Assembly (NCBI GenBank): GCA_958450365.1
Contig: CAUEEP010000933.1
Location: 1,240,001 to 1,304,000, forward strand
DNA from: Mesorhabditis belari
Taxonomy: Eukaryota; Nematoda; Chromadorea; Rhabditida; Rhabditidae
DNA: 64,000 nucleotides
Direction of reading: 5' to 3'
Position numbers and translations under genes: made by a program. Under the pieces are notes generated by a model that saw only the letters and a program-made list of their open reading frames with translations, did no database searches and was not told where the DNA came from. Shown piece after piece: positions 46,916-57,912 of the stretch; the first letter of the stretch is position 1, and every line of letters begins with the position of its first letter.

Positions 46916-47309
46916 ACGAGCCTCCCAAAACATCTCATCCGTCATCAAAATCCACTCAGGACTCAGGACATGCTCGTCATTCATCTGCCAACCAGTTCAA
47001 TTCAATCGTGTTTTGAGTATCGTCGCTTTTTAGCCGATATCTTGATAAGTAGTCGTAAGTTAGTGTGATTTAGGTTTTTTTAATTATCTGTTTTGAATGT
47101 TTTGATGTTTTTCATTTTGTTCTACACCTGTCCCGGCTTTTTGTTACTCTCAGAGATTTATTGATCGAATAAATGGATTTTTATTGTCGAAGTCTATCAA
47201 AAAGCGTTTGAATCGTTGAAAATATCGCACACCTTGGGGTAAACCAAAGGATCTATTGTAAATGTTGTGGTTTGAGAGTGAAACAAACAAGCTAAATTGC
47301 ATTTTAGAG

Positions 47310-48429
47310 ATGAACGCTCCATCGGCTTTCGAGTCTTTCATCATTTTTGAGGGTGAGAAGAAAATTGAGTACGAGGTTGACACGAAGGTGCGTTTGTTGG
47401 GTTTGGATGGACAAGGATGTAGCACACCAAAGCTTGAAACCTTAAAGGCCAAAGCTAAACAATGGCAGATTTGATTCCGAAATGTAATTTTGCCGCAGTA
47501 TATCCTATAGAAGCTGCAAGGAAATGTAATAAAAAAGACCCACGAATCAAAAAGCATGAAAGCCAACTGTTTAGTGTGGTTAGTAACGCGTTTCTAACTC
47601 TAACTGTTTGTCTTGAACGAAGAGACGCGTATTAGCGGTGCTAAATTCAACTTTTCAGTTGCAAATACTCATACACACGTTTTAGGTGCCCAATTGCGCG
47701 GTTTTTACGATCAACAAAGAGGATCACACGCTTGGAAACTTGCTTAAACAGTGGGTGATTTGTGTTTTTTTGCTACTAATGACTCGCCAATTTAGTCAAT
47801 TGTTGAAGGATCCAAATGTGTTGTTTGCTGGCTACAGAAATCCCCATCCATTGGAGCACAAATTTCACCTAAGAGTGAGTTATTTTCGGTTTTCAAATTT
47901 CTGTAAGCTGAAGTTTCAACATGCTCATTCGTACATTTTAGATTCAAACAAACGGCGAGTGCACACCGAGCGACGCGTTGAGTTTGGCGATCACTGATCT
48001 CATCTCGGAGTTATCGCTGTTCTCGGAACGATTTGAAGTGGGATTTGAGTTTTATCATTAACAAAGTTAACCGAGTTGGCTAACGGCAGTCAAACTTCTT
48101 CATGACGTTTGACTTGCTTAATGCTAGCAGTAGATGGGTAAAAACTTGAAAATATTGTCTTTTTAGCAGAAAATATCATGCAAAACTTCTAATATGGCCT
48201 ATCTGGATATACTAGAAGCTTATATGCAGATTTGACTGCGATTAAAGCAAAATATTTGCACTGATAGAGCAAAAAAACGTTAATTATAGTTATTTTTGAG
48301 CCACACGATGTATTTTTAAATGAGAACACAAAATTTTTAACTTCTTTATAAGCTTAAACTTTAAATTCTATGGAAATATTAATTTTTTAGGAAGCCGTCC
48401 GAGAGCGACAGGATAATCCGATGGATTGA
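47310..48429 (+). CDS. rpb-11: RNA polymerase II subunit RPB11
   Basis: Exons 47310-47387, 47686-47750, 47796-47874, 47942-48037, 48391-48429; 118 residues, the family norm. Signature segments: [64 protein letters not shown] and a C-terminal helix ending ERQDNPMD. Known: forms the RPB3/RPB11 assembly platform of Pol II. The final 39-nt exon was chosen over read-through (which would end VGFEFYH) because it restores the expected helix. ATTTTAG lies 3 nt before the ATG, consistent with SL2-type trans-splicing downstream of cyc-2.1. Confidence 0.95.
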
Positions 48430-48589
48430 GGAACCAACAAGCCCAATGCAATGGCTTCTTCACTTTTCGTCCATCTGCATCAAATCAATCAGCCAATCGC
48501 TTAGTACATGTACTTATTTGATCTCTTTTCTTTTCACATTTTGTTGACTTTATTAATTTATTCTTGTTCGTTTTGATGTTGTTTTTAGT

Positions 48590-48699
48590 ACTGATAAATA
48601 AATATTTAATTCTAAAAACATGGATATGACAAGCGATTTTCACTTTACAATCTCTAAATACGCGACAAAATTTATCAAATCGAGATTTCATCTTTGTAG
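48590..48699 (+). promoter_or_regulatory. Operon-type junction rpb-11 to fre-1
   Basis: AATAAATA at 48597-48604 is followed about 95 nt later by CTTTGTAG directly abutting the fre-1 ATG at 48700. This is the layout of nematode operon junctions (poly(A) signal, about 100 nt, spliced-leader acceptor). Confidence 0.55.
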
Positions 48700-51600
48700 A
48701 TGTCGTTGCTGATTTGTTATGCAACGGAGACGGGGAATGCCGAGGATGTCGGTGAGATGCTTTGGAGGGAAGCGAGGAGGAGAGGATGTAAATCACCGAG
48801 AATGGCATCCTTTGAGCAATTGAGTCTGGAAGTGAGTGCTTTCGCGTGGGGTTTATCAGTTAACTGTAGGCTGGCTTGACGGCGCCGTCAAGGTCGATAG
48901 GGGGCACCTTTCGTACGTATATCTGAAATAATTAGAGTTTTGGTTAGTCCAGGTTTTAACGATTTAACGATTCGGCATTTGTTATGACTAACGGTGCCTT
49001 GCTTGAAGTTGTTCTTATTAGTCGACAGTGGGCTTAAAATTAACACCGATCTCGTTAAACGCCCGAAAATGTAAGCTCTATTCGTTTAAGTTCGTTAGCT
49101 AAGTCCATTTTAAGTGAAAATTTAGCTGAAATTTTTGAGAATCGATGCACTAGAGAGTTTTTTAGTGCTATTAACGTTAGCAAATCAAATTTAAATTCTT
49201 CATCGCTTACTACTGCTTTCATCACTTTCATTTTAGTCACTTGCCTCCGAACGAACGGTGGTTTTTCTGATCGCAACGTCCGGTCAAGGAGAGTTTCCCA
49301 CGTCGGCTCGCTCGCTATGGACGTGTTTCCGGCAGAAAATTCTACCCAACGATTACATGGATAAGGTTGAAAATCAAGCTTTATTTAATGGAATTTCTCT
49401 TTAAATATGAAAGCTCTTGTTTTAGATGCACTTCTCGGTTGTGGCGCTCGGCGATTCGTCCTATCAGAAATACAACCGAGCCGGACGATTATTGAGAGCG
49501 TGAGTGTTTGACTTTTAAATGAGTATAAGGCGATCAACGAGAAAAAAAATAGGAAAAGGGAAGGATTGAAGACAAGTTTTTCAATGCAATTGCGTAGTAG
49601 AATTTATTTGAAAAACAGCATTTTAGTCTGATAAGCAAATTTGACAAAACTACTCAACTCAAGCAATCTTTTTAGGCGCTTGGTGCAATTGGGCGCTCAT
49701 CAACTCTGCCCACCGGCCTACTGTGATGATCAACACGAGATCGGAATCGATGGAGCGTTTCAACCGTGGAAACACGTGTTTTTCGAGGCTTTGAAGGGTG
49801 TTGAGGGATTTGAGGTGGAGTTTTTAATGGTTTTTTTAGTAAATTCGCCCGATTTATCGTGTCAAAATTGTCACAAATGCTAAAAGAAACGTCTGATCAC
49901 TTTAAAAACCTCAAATTTTAGAGAATCCTCGACTCGAAAGATCCCGAACTGAGTGAGCGTCCGTTCGTTTCGAAATTTCGTTTACGTTTCTGCGATGGGG
50001 GTTAGTTTAAGACGATTGCCTAGTTAAAATAAAGGCTTAATATGATAGATTTTAAGGCTTAAGTCGGAATAAGTCAAGCTTGTTTTAAAGAAAACCCATA
50101 TTAGTTTAGAGCACATCGACGAGCCGTCGGGTTCAGCGGAATATGTGCGAGTCGAGACGATTTCCAACGAACGACAAACGTCGATCGATCATTTTCAGGT
50201 GAGATTTTAGAGAAAAAAAAGTTATTTTAATGATATGTAGAAGTTGTGAAATTATTGTGTAAGCCTGAAATTTTCTCCAAAAAAATTTACGTTTTAGGAC
50301 ACCCGCCTCATCACTTTCAACATAGGAAACCATGAAGAGGCGTTGAGGTGAGAGGATTTGTTGGTTTGTAAATTGTAATTTCCTTTAGATACCGATCCGG
50401 TGATGTTTTGATGATTCAACCTGAGAATTTGGATGAATCGATCAAAATCGCTGTTGAGGCGCTGAAATTGAGTGATGAGGTTTGTTTGGAATAGGCAAAA
50501 CGACTTTTTTTTTTTTGGTTAATTCAAACTTCAATTGGTTGTAAAATTATTGGTTTTGTTATTGATTTATTGGTTATGGAAAAGTGCGTAATTGTAGCTT
50601 TTTAGACCCTCGACCGACCGTTCAAACTTGAGCCAACCGACTCGAATATTCGTTTACCGCCTGGATGGCTGATTGGGAGTAAGTTTTGAAATTGTACAGT
50701 TCAAGAATGGTCTTTAAGATCAATCCTTAAAAAGTTTGATAAAGTTTAAAAGAGCTAATGGTTATGTAAGCGTTGTTAAAGCTTAATTTTAGCAAAAATT
50801 TTTAGAAACTTTTAACTGAATCTGTTAATTTTTTCACTTTTTAGCGACAACCTCGCTTCGATATTGCCTTAAACGAGTGCTTGACCTACAGCACATTCCG
50901 AAGAAATCGTTTTTCGAGGTTTACTTTTGTTTTAGAGGCTTTGGTGACGAGTTAAGAGTACTGTTTAAGCGTACACATTTCCAGATTCTTTCGCGCATCT
51001 CCAAAGATGAGGACGAAGCAGAGCGCTTGGCCGAGTTTTGTCAACCAGAGAACTTGGTGGGTTTGAAAAAAATTCGATTAACTACATTAAAAAAAAGAAC
51101 ACGTTAAATTTAGCTTAACAAGTGTAAGCCTTTCCTGAAATAAAAATTTACGAAATTCCTTAATTTGGGCACTTTTTAGGATCTTTTCCTCGACTACACC
51201 CTCAAAACGCGACGAACCGCCGCCGAGGCTTTTCGTGATTTCTACAGGTACAAGATTTTTGTAATTTCATTTTGACCATTTTTCAATTCGTTTTGTTTAG
51301 GACCGCCTCGCAACTCTCTCACGAGCAGCTCTTTGACGTTTTACCGCTGATTCGACCAAGGTTTGGGATGAATGAATTCTTGGAACGAAACGGGGCTAAT
51401 CAAAGCTCTTTAGAGCCTTCAGCATCGCCAGCTCTCCGATGGCCCATCCGGGTGTGATTCAACTTTTGGTGGCCAAGGTTTGGCTTTTGAAATCGGCTCT
51501 GACAGACTGCGATCTTCTAGGTCGAATACAAGCCACCGATCGCGAAAATGGCCGATTTGCGACGGGGACTCTGCAGCTGTCATTTGACTCGACTTCGACA

Positions 51601-52948
51601 CGGCGATATGGTCGGTAATTTGAAATCGGCCGAATACAAGCCACCGGTCGAAATTAAAAATTTCTTATTTTGTTTCAGGTGTTTGTTCGAATTCGAGATG
51701 GCACTTTTCATTTCCCTTCACCTGAAACGCCGATAATTTGCATCGGACCGGGCACAGGAGTGGCTCCATTTCGAAGTGTCATCAATGATCGATTGAGGTT
51801 TGAGCTTTTTCAATTTTTGATTGCCTACTTACTTAAAACCCACAAGCAAGGGTGTTCCAACCAGTCCCAGACAGTGAGACCGAAGCCAGGTGCAAGCCTG
51901 GCTTCTGATGGGACCAGGTTCTTTTGTGAACCTTTTGTGAGCCTGCAAGGCTAAAATCTAGGCCATGATTTTCAATCTAGGCTTCTGGCCTGATTCTCGT
52001 TGAATTGACCTGAACAAAAAATAGTTTGGAACAGCCCTGTTCATTAGTGTTTTACATCTTTTTTTTGTCAACTATCTTTTTTAGAATTCACCCCGACTCG
52101 GAATCGCTTCTCTTTTTCGGATGTCGTGGCCGTTTCTCCGATTACTATTTCGAGATCGAGTGGACTCATTTGGAGAAACCGAGGATTTTTGTGGCGTTCA
52201 GTCGAGATCAAGAGCACAAGGTTAATCTTGAAAAAAAAAGTTTTCGTATCCTTTTAGAAATTTAGATCTACGTGCAACATCTCCTCAAAAAGGAAGCAGC
52301 TCTCATTTGGAGATTGTTACAACAAGGCGGTACGATTTTTTTGAAAAATTGCTTTTTTAATCTTTTAAATGCAAAAATAGATAATTTCAGCATTTAGTGC
52401 CCACCAGTAGTTTATTCATTTTTTAGCCTACATTTTCGTGGCGGGCAGTGCTGGTGAGATGCCGAATGGAGTGTGCGAAATGTTGGGAGAAATCGGGAAA
52501 GAGATTGGTGAGTTAATTGATTTCAACTTTTAAAATAGTAAAGCCATTGAATCGTGTCCTAGCTACAGTAGAAGCTAGCCTAGGTGCCGGTCACGGTAGC
52601 ACTCAGGTTAAAACAATTGTAGCGCTGGATACAGTATCCACCTGGTGACAGGCTACGATGGCGAAGACGCGCTTAGTACGAAAACCCAACCCAAATTGTG
52701 GTTCGAAAGATAAATTAGCTGTTTTTGCTGTTAAAGCGTGCCCGAGCTACTGTAAACATCATTAAAGTAACCGAAGCAATCGTTTTTCGGCTAGACAAGA
52801 GGTTACGGTAGCGAAAACACGCGAAAACAGACTAAATTTGAGTACCGATGTTTGGTTTTAAGCTAAATGCGTTATTTTAGGTGGTGAAGAGAATCTTGTG
52901 AAAACCCTCGAAACGCAAGGACGTCTTCAATTCGAAACGTGGAGCTGA
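48700..52948 (+). CDS. fre-1: NADPH-dependent diflavin oxidoreductase (NDOR1/Tah18)
   Basis: Twenty exons: 48700-48831, 49237-49365, 49426-49499, 49676-49814, 49922-50000, 50110-50198, 50298-50347, 50389-50479, 50606-50678, 50845-50918, 50985-51056, 51180-51247, 51301-51360, 51414-51477, 51521-51610, 51679-51797, 52085-52220, 52266-52329, 52427-52507, 52881-52948; 583 residues, matching the family. FMN domain: ICYATETGNAEDVGE, ATSGQGEFPTSA, VALGDSSYQKYNRAG. FAD domain: YRSGDVLMIQPEN, RAFSIASSPMAH. NADPH domain: ICIGPGTGVAPFRS, LLFFGCRGRFSDYYFE, YIFVAGSAGEMPNGV. Known: passes electrons from NADPH to the CIAPIN1/Dre2 iron-sulfur protein for cytosolic Fe-S assembly. No 12-bp box in any of its introns. 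Confidence 0.98.
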
Positions 52949-53613
52949 GTTGGGAATATTTCGTTGTTGCTGCTATTTTTAGTTGTTTTCCTTTCGTTTT
53001 GGGTGAGCTTTTCGTTTTGGGGTCTCAAGATAAAGCAATCTTTATTGTTAGAAATTTTGTCATTTTTGAAATCATTTCGCGAAAAAGCATTGTTCCTCAT
53101 CGGAGATGTACTGACCGGAGAGAAATGAAGCCGTTTCTTCTGCACAATCCTCCCAACGAGCGGCAGATGACTGAAATCGGATTTGGGCTATCAAAAGGTA
53201 TTAAGCTAATTGATAGCGTGAGTGGGAGTACTGTAGCTACAGTAATTTATGCTTACAGTATTCTCTAAAATACGACTACAATGTAACGTCCCCCCGGTTA
53301 CTGTAGCTACAGCGATCTTTTACAATTTGGCAAGTCGACTACAGTAATCCGGTCTCTGGTTACTGTAGCTGTTGAGAAATTGGTTTTTTTTTGTAGAGTT
53401 ACTGTACTCGATTTATTTCAATGTAGCTACAGTAATCTTTAGAGGAAGCTACAGTATAGCCCTCAGGTTGCTGTAACTACCGTACTCTATTTGGGCTAAG
53501 TACAGTACAACTCACCCTCTTCAACGCATCATCGACATCGGAAGAAAGCAAATCCAAAAGTGGCCTCAATCTAAAGAGTTTTGAAAGTTCAACAGTTTCG
53601 GCTTTTCATTTTT
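52949..53613. repeat. Convergent 3' region with TACTGTAGCTACAGTA palindromes
   Basis: fre-1 ends at 52948 and the kinase-like gene (minus) at 53614. 53220-53500 contains at least six copies of the palindrome ACTGTAGCTACAGTAAT and half-sites. No gene; the plus ORF at 52939-53268 overlaps the fre-1 end and has no recognised domain. Confidence 0.7.
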
Positions 53614-55610
53614 TTACCCATTCAAGAGGATTTCGCGGTGGAAGCGTCGAAAAGAACTAAAATATGAAAAATTCCCGAATTTCTCTCGTTTCTCAGCATT
53701 TCACTCACGTTTTTAGGTCGCTCAACTTGAATTTCTGGGCTCGAATGTCGATTAGCGTGTAGAAATAGGTACGGAAAACCTGGAAGTGAGGAATTTTGAG
53801 CTAATCAAATATGGAACTGATTGAGTTGAGATCCAATGCTAGCGTTCAAAAGTGCACAAAGTACTTTTGTGATTTTTGTGATTAAACTTTTTAGATTTTC
53901 GTGATTTTTGACGCGATTCTAGAGGAAATAATCGATCGCAGTAAATCGCAGTAAATCGACACCGAAAAAGTCTGAGGAATGAGACTTGTTAAGTCAAAAA
54001 AAAAAAACAAATCGTAAACACAGACTTTCATGAAATGATTCCTTCTGATTTCTGGAGAAGCTGAGGTGATGATCAGATGAGACAAATCGAAAGCCGGATC
54101 CCCGAAATGTACGTTCTGCAATCGAGTTTCTGTTTTTCCAAATCGAAACCTATTTTTGAGATTTTTTGAGATTTTTCCCTTTCCTGGGTGTCACGCTTGA
54201 GACTCGAGACAAGAAAAGGCAAGTTTGGTGGAAGAAAAGACGTTATATAGTTTGGTGGAAAGTTTTGATGAGACTGGGACTACTGTAGCAATTGGCGATT
54301 TTCCGAAGAAACCCCCCACCTCCCAATCGACGATCGACACTAAATGCTCTCCGTCTTGTGTGAAGCGAAGCGATTCCGCGGTGAGATTCCCGTGGCAGAG
54401 AACCAATGCCCCGAGTCCTGTCTCGTCCTCCGTCGACCGATCCGACAACCATTGTGAGTGCTGCTCTAGCTAGAGAAATTTTGAAATTTGAAGCAAAAAC
54501 CCGCAAATTTTCACTCACTTCACCCGAAATCCAGTCGGGTTTCTGGAAAAAGTGCTTGTGTTCGCCTTGGAAAAGTTGACGCGCCTCGTTCAGTGTTGAG
54601 CGCAAGACTTCGGCTCGATATTCGGAGATCACCTGAGTGGAAAATGAAAATTCTCAAAGAAATCGACGATCTGGAACGCACCTGATAGTTCTCCATGACC
54701 GTTTGGCAAAATTCGAGATTCGGGTCGAAGACGCTGAAAGTCGAGCAATGAGAAGGAGGCGATTTTTCAGAGATTTTCGAGTCAAAAGAATTTTCGGATT
54801 ATTTTTTGGACGTTCTGGAGCTCACTGGACTTGCCTGATTGCGTGTAACTTGGCTAGTTGCTCGGCGACATTCGCCAGATGTTCGGTGCTTAACTCGGCG
54901 AGCACGAAACCGTCCCGGCGGGTGACGGCGAAAAGCTGAATTCAAATCGGCGCTAGGATTACTGTAGGATTACCGTAGGACAGTAGTAAAGAAGTAGGAT
55001 TTAAATTCATTAATGAAACTACTCACCGATAGATTCCGCTCGCTGTCCTCTATTCGAAATGCCGATCGGTACTCGCCGACTTTCACGTCCGCTTTATTCA
55101 TTTGCACGTACTCATGGAAAAAGCGAGAATTGTAGAAGCCGGCCTGGAAATCACGAAAGCATTTAGAAATATAAAAATTTGAGTTTTACAGAAAAAAAAA
55201 TGAAATTTTGATTTTTTTGTAGTTTATAGTTTCGATTTTTAATTTTTTTTTTTTACAAAATTTTTAAAATAATTAAAAATTGTTAAAAATTGTTTAAATC
55301 ATCTTGCTGACTTCCAGATTAGAGAATTTTAACGAAATTTCCCGGAAAATCCCTTTTCTAGAGCCTGTAAAACGCACCATAGTGGCCGCTTGATGTAAAC
55401 TCTCGGCTTCTTCAGTCTCCTCGATCACATAAACCTCGTAGGAGTCGTGCTCGTTCTGGAAATGTTGTTGTTGTTTTTCTTCTGCTCACTGCTGCCTACC
55501 TTCAAATTGAGAATTGGTAAACCGATTGGGGTTTCTCTGGGTGTTTCCTCTTCGTAATGCGGAAGGCCGAGTTGAGAAGCGGCCAGCTCACCAACGCTCA
55601 TCGTTTCCAT
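53614..55610 (-). CDS. CHK/EcKL (DUF1679-type) kinase-like protein with altered catalytic residues
   Basis: Exons (minus): 55610-55500, 55455-55378, 55143-55027, 54935-54826 (or -54835), 54733-54682, 54632-54519, 54463-54320, 54115-54026, 53779-53709, 53656-53614; 306-309 residues, shorter than the usual 380-420. Family landmarks: FAVTRRDGFVLAELSTEHL with QLAKLHAI, then LCHGNLTAESLRF and SIVDWENVHFGDPAFDLSHL. In active members the first motif is HGD followed by W-x-x-N; here HGN and Ser replace the catalytic Asp and metal-binding Asn, while the DWE Asp is kept. The N-terminal ATP-binding part is short. Known for the family: small-molecule (ecdysteroid/choline-like) kinases expanded in nematodes. 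Activity is therefore doubtful. TTTAG directly precedes the ATG. Confidence 0.85.
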
Positions 55611-55744
55611 CTAAAGAAAAGAGATAAAAACGAAAAGAGAAAAGAAAAGAGAAAAGAAAAGAGGAAAGAAAGATTTAAATTTTAAATATAGAATTTTAAA
55701 GAATAACGATCGATTTTCGGCTTTTCGCCTTTTGACTTTTCCGA

Positions 55745-56252
55745 GTTACACTTTAAAGCCCTATAACTTTGTCTAGAGATTAGATAATTCTTAACTTTTA
55801 TTACCATTGGATAGAGAACATTTCAGGCTTTCAAATGATACCAAAAAGAGTTTAATTGCTTTTTTCCTTCTCATGCAATAAGCAAAAAAATAAGCTAAGG
55901 TGATTCAGGCCACTTTGAAAGCCTGTAACTTTCTCCAGAGATTAGATAATTCTTAACTTTTAATAGCATTGGATAGAGGACATTTCAGGCTTTCAAATGA
56001 TACCAAATAAAGCTTTATTGGTACACAGTTCGTCTAAGAAAGTTCATGAAAGTCAGAGTCAACTCAGATTTTCGTGTCAGCTTTTTTTTATGGGTTGCCT
56101 CTGACTTCCATGTACTTTCTTAGACGAACTGCTTATCCAATAAAGCTTTATTTGGTATCATTTAAAAGCCTGAAATGTCCTCTATCCAATAGTAATATAA
56201 GTTTACAATTATCTAATCTCTAGACAAAGTTATAGGGCTTTAAAGTGTGACG
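55745..56252. repeat. Foldback element with one duplicated arm
   Basis: TTACACTTTAAAGCCCTATA and about 100 bp after it (55746-55855) are inverted at 56145-56250. A second, slightly diverged direct copy of the left arm is at 55914-56015. Inner inverted copies of TCGTCTAAGAAAGT lie at 56031-56044 and 56112-56130. No coding capacity. Confidence 0.9.
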
Positions 56253-56923
56253 ATTTGTTGAAAGTCGGGAATTCTCGAGAATCGTCTATTTTCCGTTTTT
56301 TTGCTAACAAATCGAATGCTATTCTATTATCTAAAGAAAGTAGCTTAAGAAGTAGCTAAAAAGTTAACTTTTAAGCCTTTTAAGAGTTGAAAAAGTGAAT
56401 TCTGAGAGATTGAAAAATGAGAAATGATTTTGAGAAAAATTTTGAGAAAAAAAATTTTTCTTGTACTTTTGCACAGGTTTTTTCTTTGGATTTTGCCGGG
56501 AAATCTTTGAGAATATGCAGCTTAAATGAATCAAAATAATAGCTAGCTTTAAAGCTTTAATTCTATAAAAATTTAAGAAATCCCTTTCAAAAAAAAAAAA
56601 AAACTTTTTGATCAACGAGAAAATCTGATCGTATTTCCTTTTTCTTTTCGTTTAAAGATTAAATTTTTAAATAAAACTTGAAGCTTTTTAGTTTCTGATA
56701 TCCAGAAAATAAAAAAAGAATCAATTTTTAAAAAAAAATTTGAAAAACCGAAATTCTAAAAAATTGAAAAAAAATTCGAAATTCTGATCAATAAAATTCG
56801 AAATTTTGCTTTGGAAAACGGAAAAAAAACGATTAAACGCTGTTTTACGAGCAATTTCTTTGCCATTTTTTCGTGATAACACTTTAGTCGAACCTTTTTA
56901 CACTTTATTTTCCCCATTGCCCG

Positions 56924-57003
56924 TGACCGGACTCGAACCTGAGCTCCACCCGCTAGTCGTTCGGCTGAGAGCCTAGCGTGCTAACCACTTGACCATCGTG
57001 TCC
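56924..57003 (-). tRNA. tRNA-like sequence with long variable arm
   Basis: On the minus strand: GGACACG, box A TGGTCAAGTGGTTAGCACGC, an extra stem GCTAG...CTAGC, and box B CAGGTTCGAGTCC. The acceptor ends do not pair well (GGACACG against TCACGGG). Possible long-variable-arm tRNA or a decayed copy. It lies in the gene-free stretch upstream of the sulfotransferase gene. Confidence 0.45.
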
Positions 57004-57334
57004 AAATTTAAATATTAAGCAAATAAAAAATTTTTGATTCCCAATAGCTCAGCTGACATCCAGGAAAGCCAAAAATGAAATTGAAAAGGCAAAATTGAAA
57101 CGAGAAGCGAAAAAACTGGAGAGAAATCGTTACGACCAAGTTTCTCAACTGAATTTTGTTTCTTTCAAAAGCTGAACTGTTTCGTTCGCTATGCTGGACC
57201 TCACTGCCTCTAAAGGAAGCGTTATCAGCAATAAATGGGCAAAGGGTTTCTTTTGTGCAGCTCTTCCTCTCCACCTCTTCAAGTCGAATCACCAAAAATA
57301 AAAAAAAAGAGAAATTCTTTTGCAAAAAGGCACT

Positions 57335-57695
57335 AAAGCCGATCCGATGCACTCCAAGTTTGCCAAAAAAGCAAATGCGAAAGAAAAAGCAAAGAATTTT
57401 ACTTTTTCCCAGTTTTTGGGGAATTTCGGGAATGTGAAGGAACCGAAAGAAATACGACTTTTGTAGTTTAGAAAATTTTCGATCAAAACCGATTCCAAAC
57501 AGCCTACTGCCTTCCAGAAGAGCAGAAAATGTTTGAAATTTTGTAAACTCATCAAATTCTCTTCTTAATTCTACTAGGTAAGACTCGGATGAGATTTCTC
57601 AAAACTTTCATTTCGCTCTGAATCACTCAACAACAGCCGAAATGCCTTTCGTGCGTTCCAGTTTGAAGATTTAACTTGCGTAAAAGTCGTAACAC
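57335..57695. repeat. About 350-bp dispersed repeat, copy 1
   Basis: Nearly identical to 60805-61145: shared text includes ACGACTTTTGTAGTTTAG/ACGACTTTTGTATTTTTG, GATTCCAAACAGCCTACTGC, TTCTACTAGGTAAGACTCGG and CGAAATGCCTTTCGTGCG. A third partial copy follows at 61150-61265. 12-bp boxes at 57347, 57508, 57651 correspond to 60815, 60958, 61102 in the second copy. Confidence 0.9.
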
Positions 57696-57912
57696 TATTA
57701 AAATAATGTACGAAATTGCTTGCTTCTAAATCTTCTCTTGTGAATGTCAATTTTTGCTTGATTTTTTGCTCTTTTTTATTTCTTAAAGTTTATTTCCGAA
57801 AATAGATAAAATCTCGCGTGAAATTTTCGCTTTAGATCGAATCTTTGGCTTTAGATCGAACCCGAAAATCTTTGATTTTGCTTGATTTTTCGAATTTGCC
57901 AAAAATCGACAA

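Noticed and set aside
47150..47566. 138-codon minus-strand ORF
   Set aside because: Shadow across rpb-11 exon 1 and its flanks; no domain.
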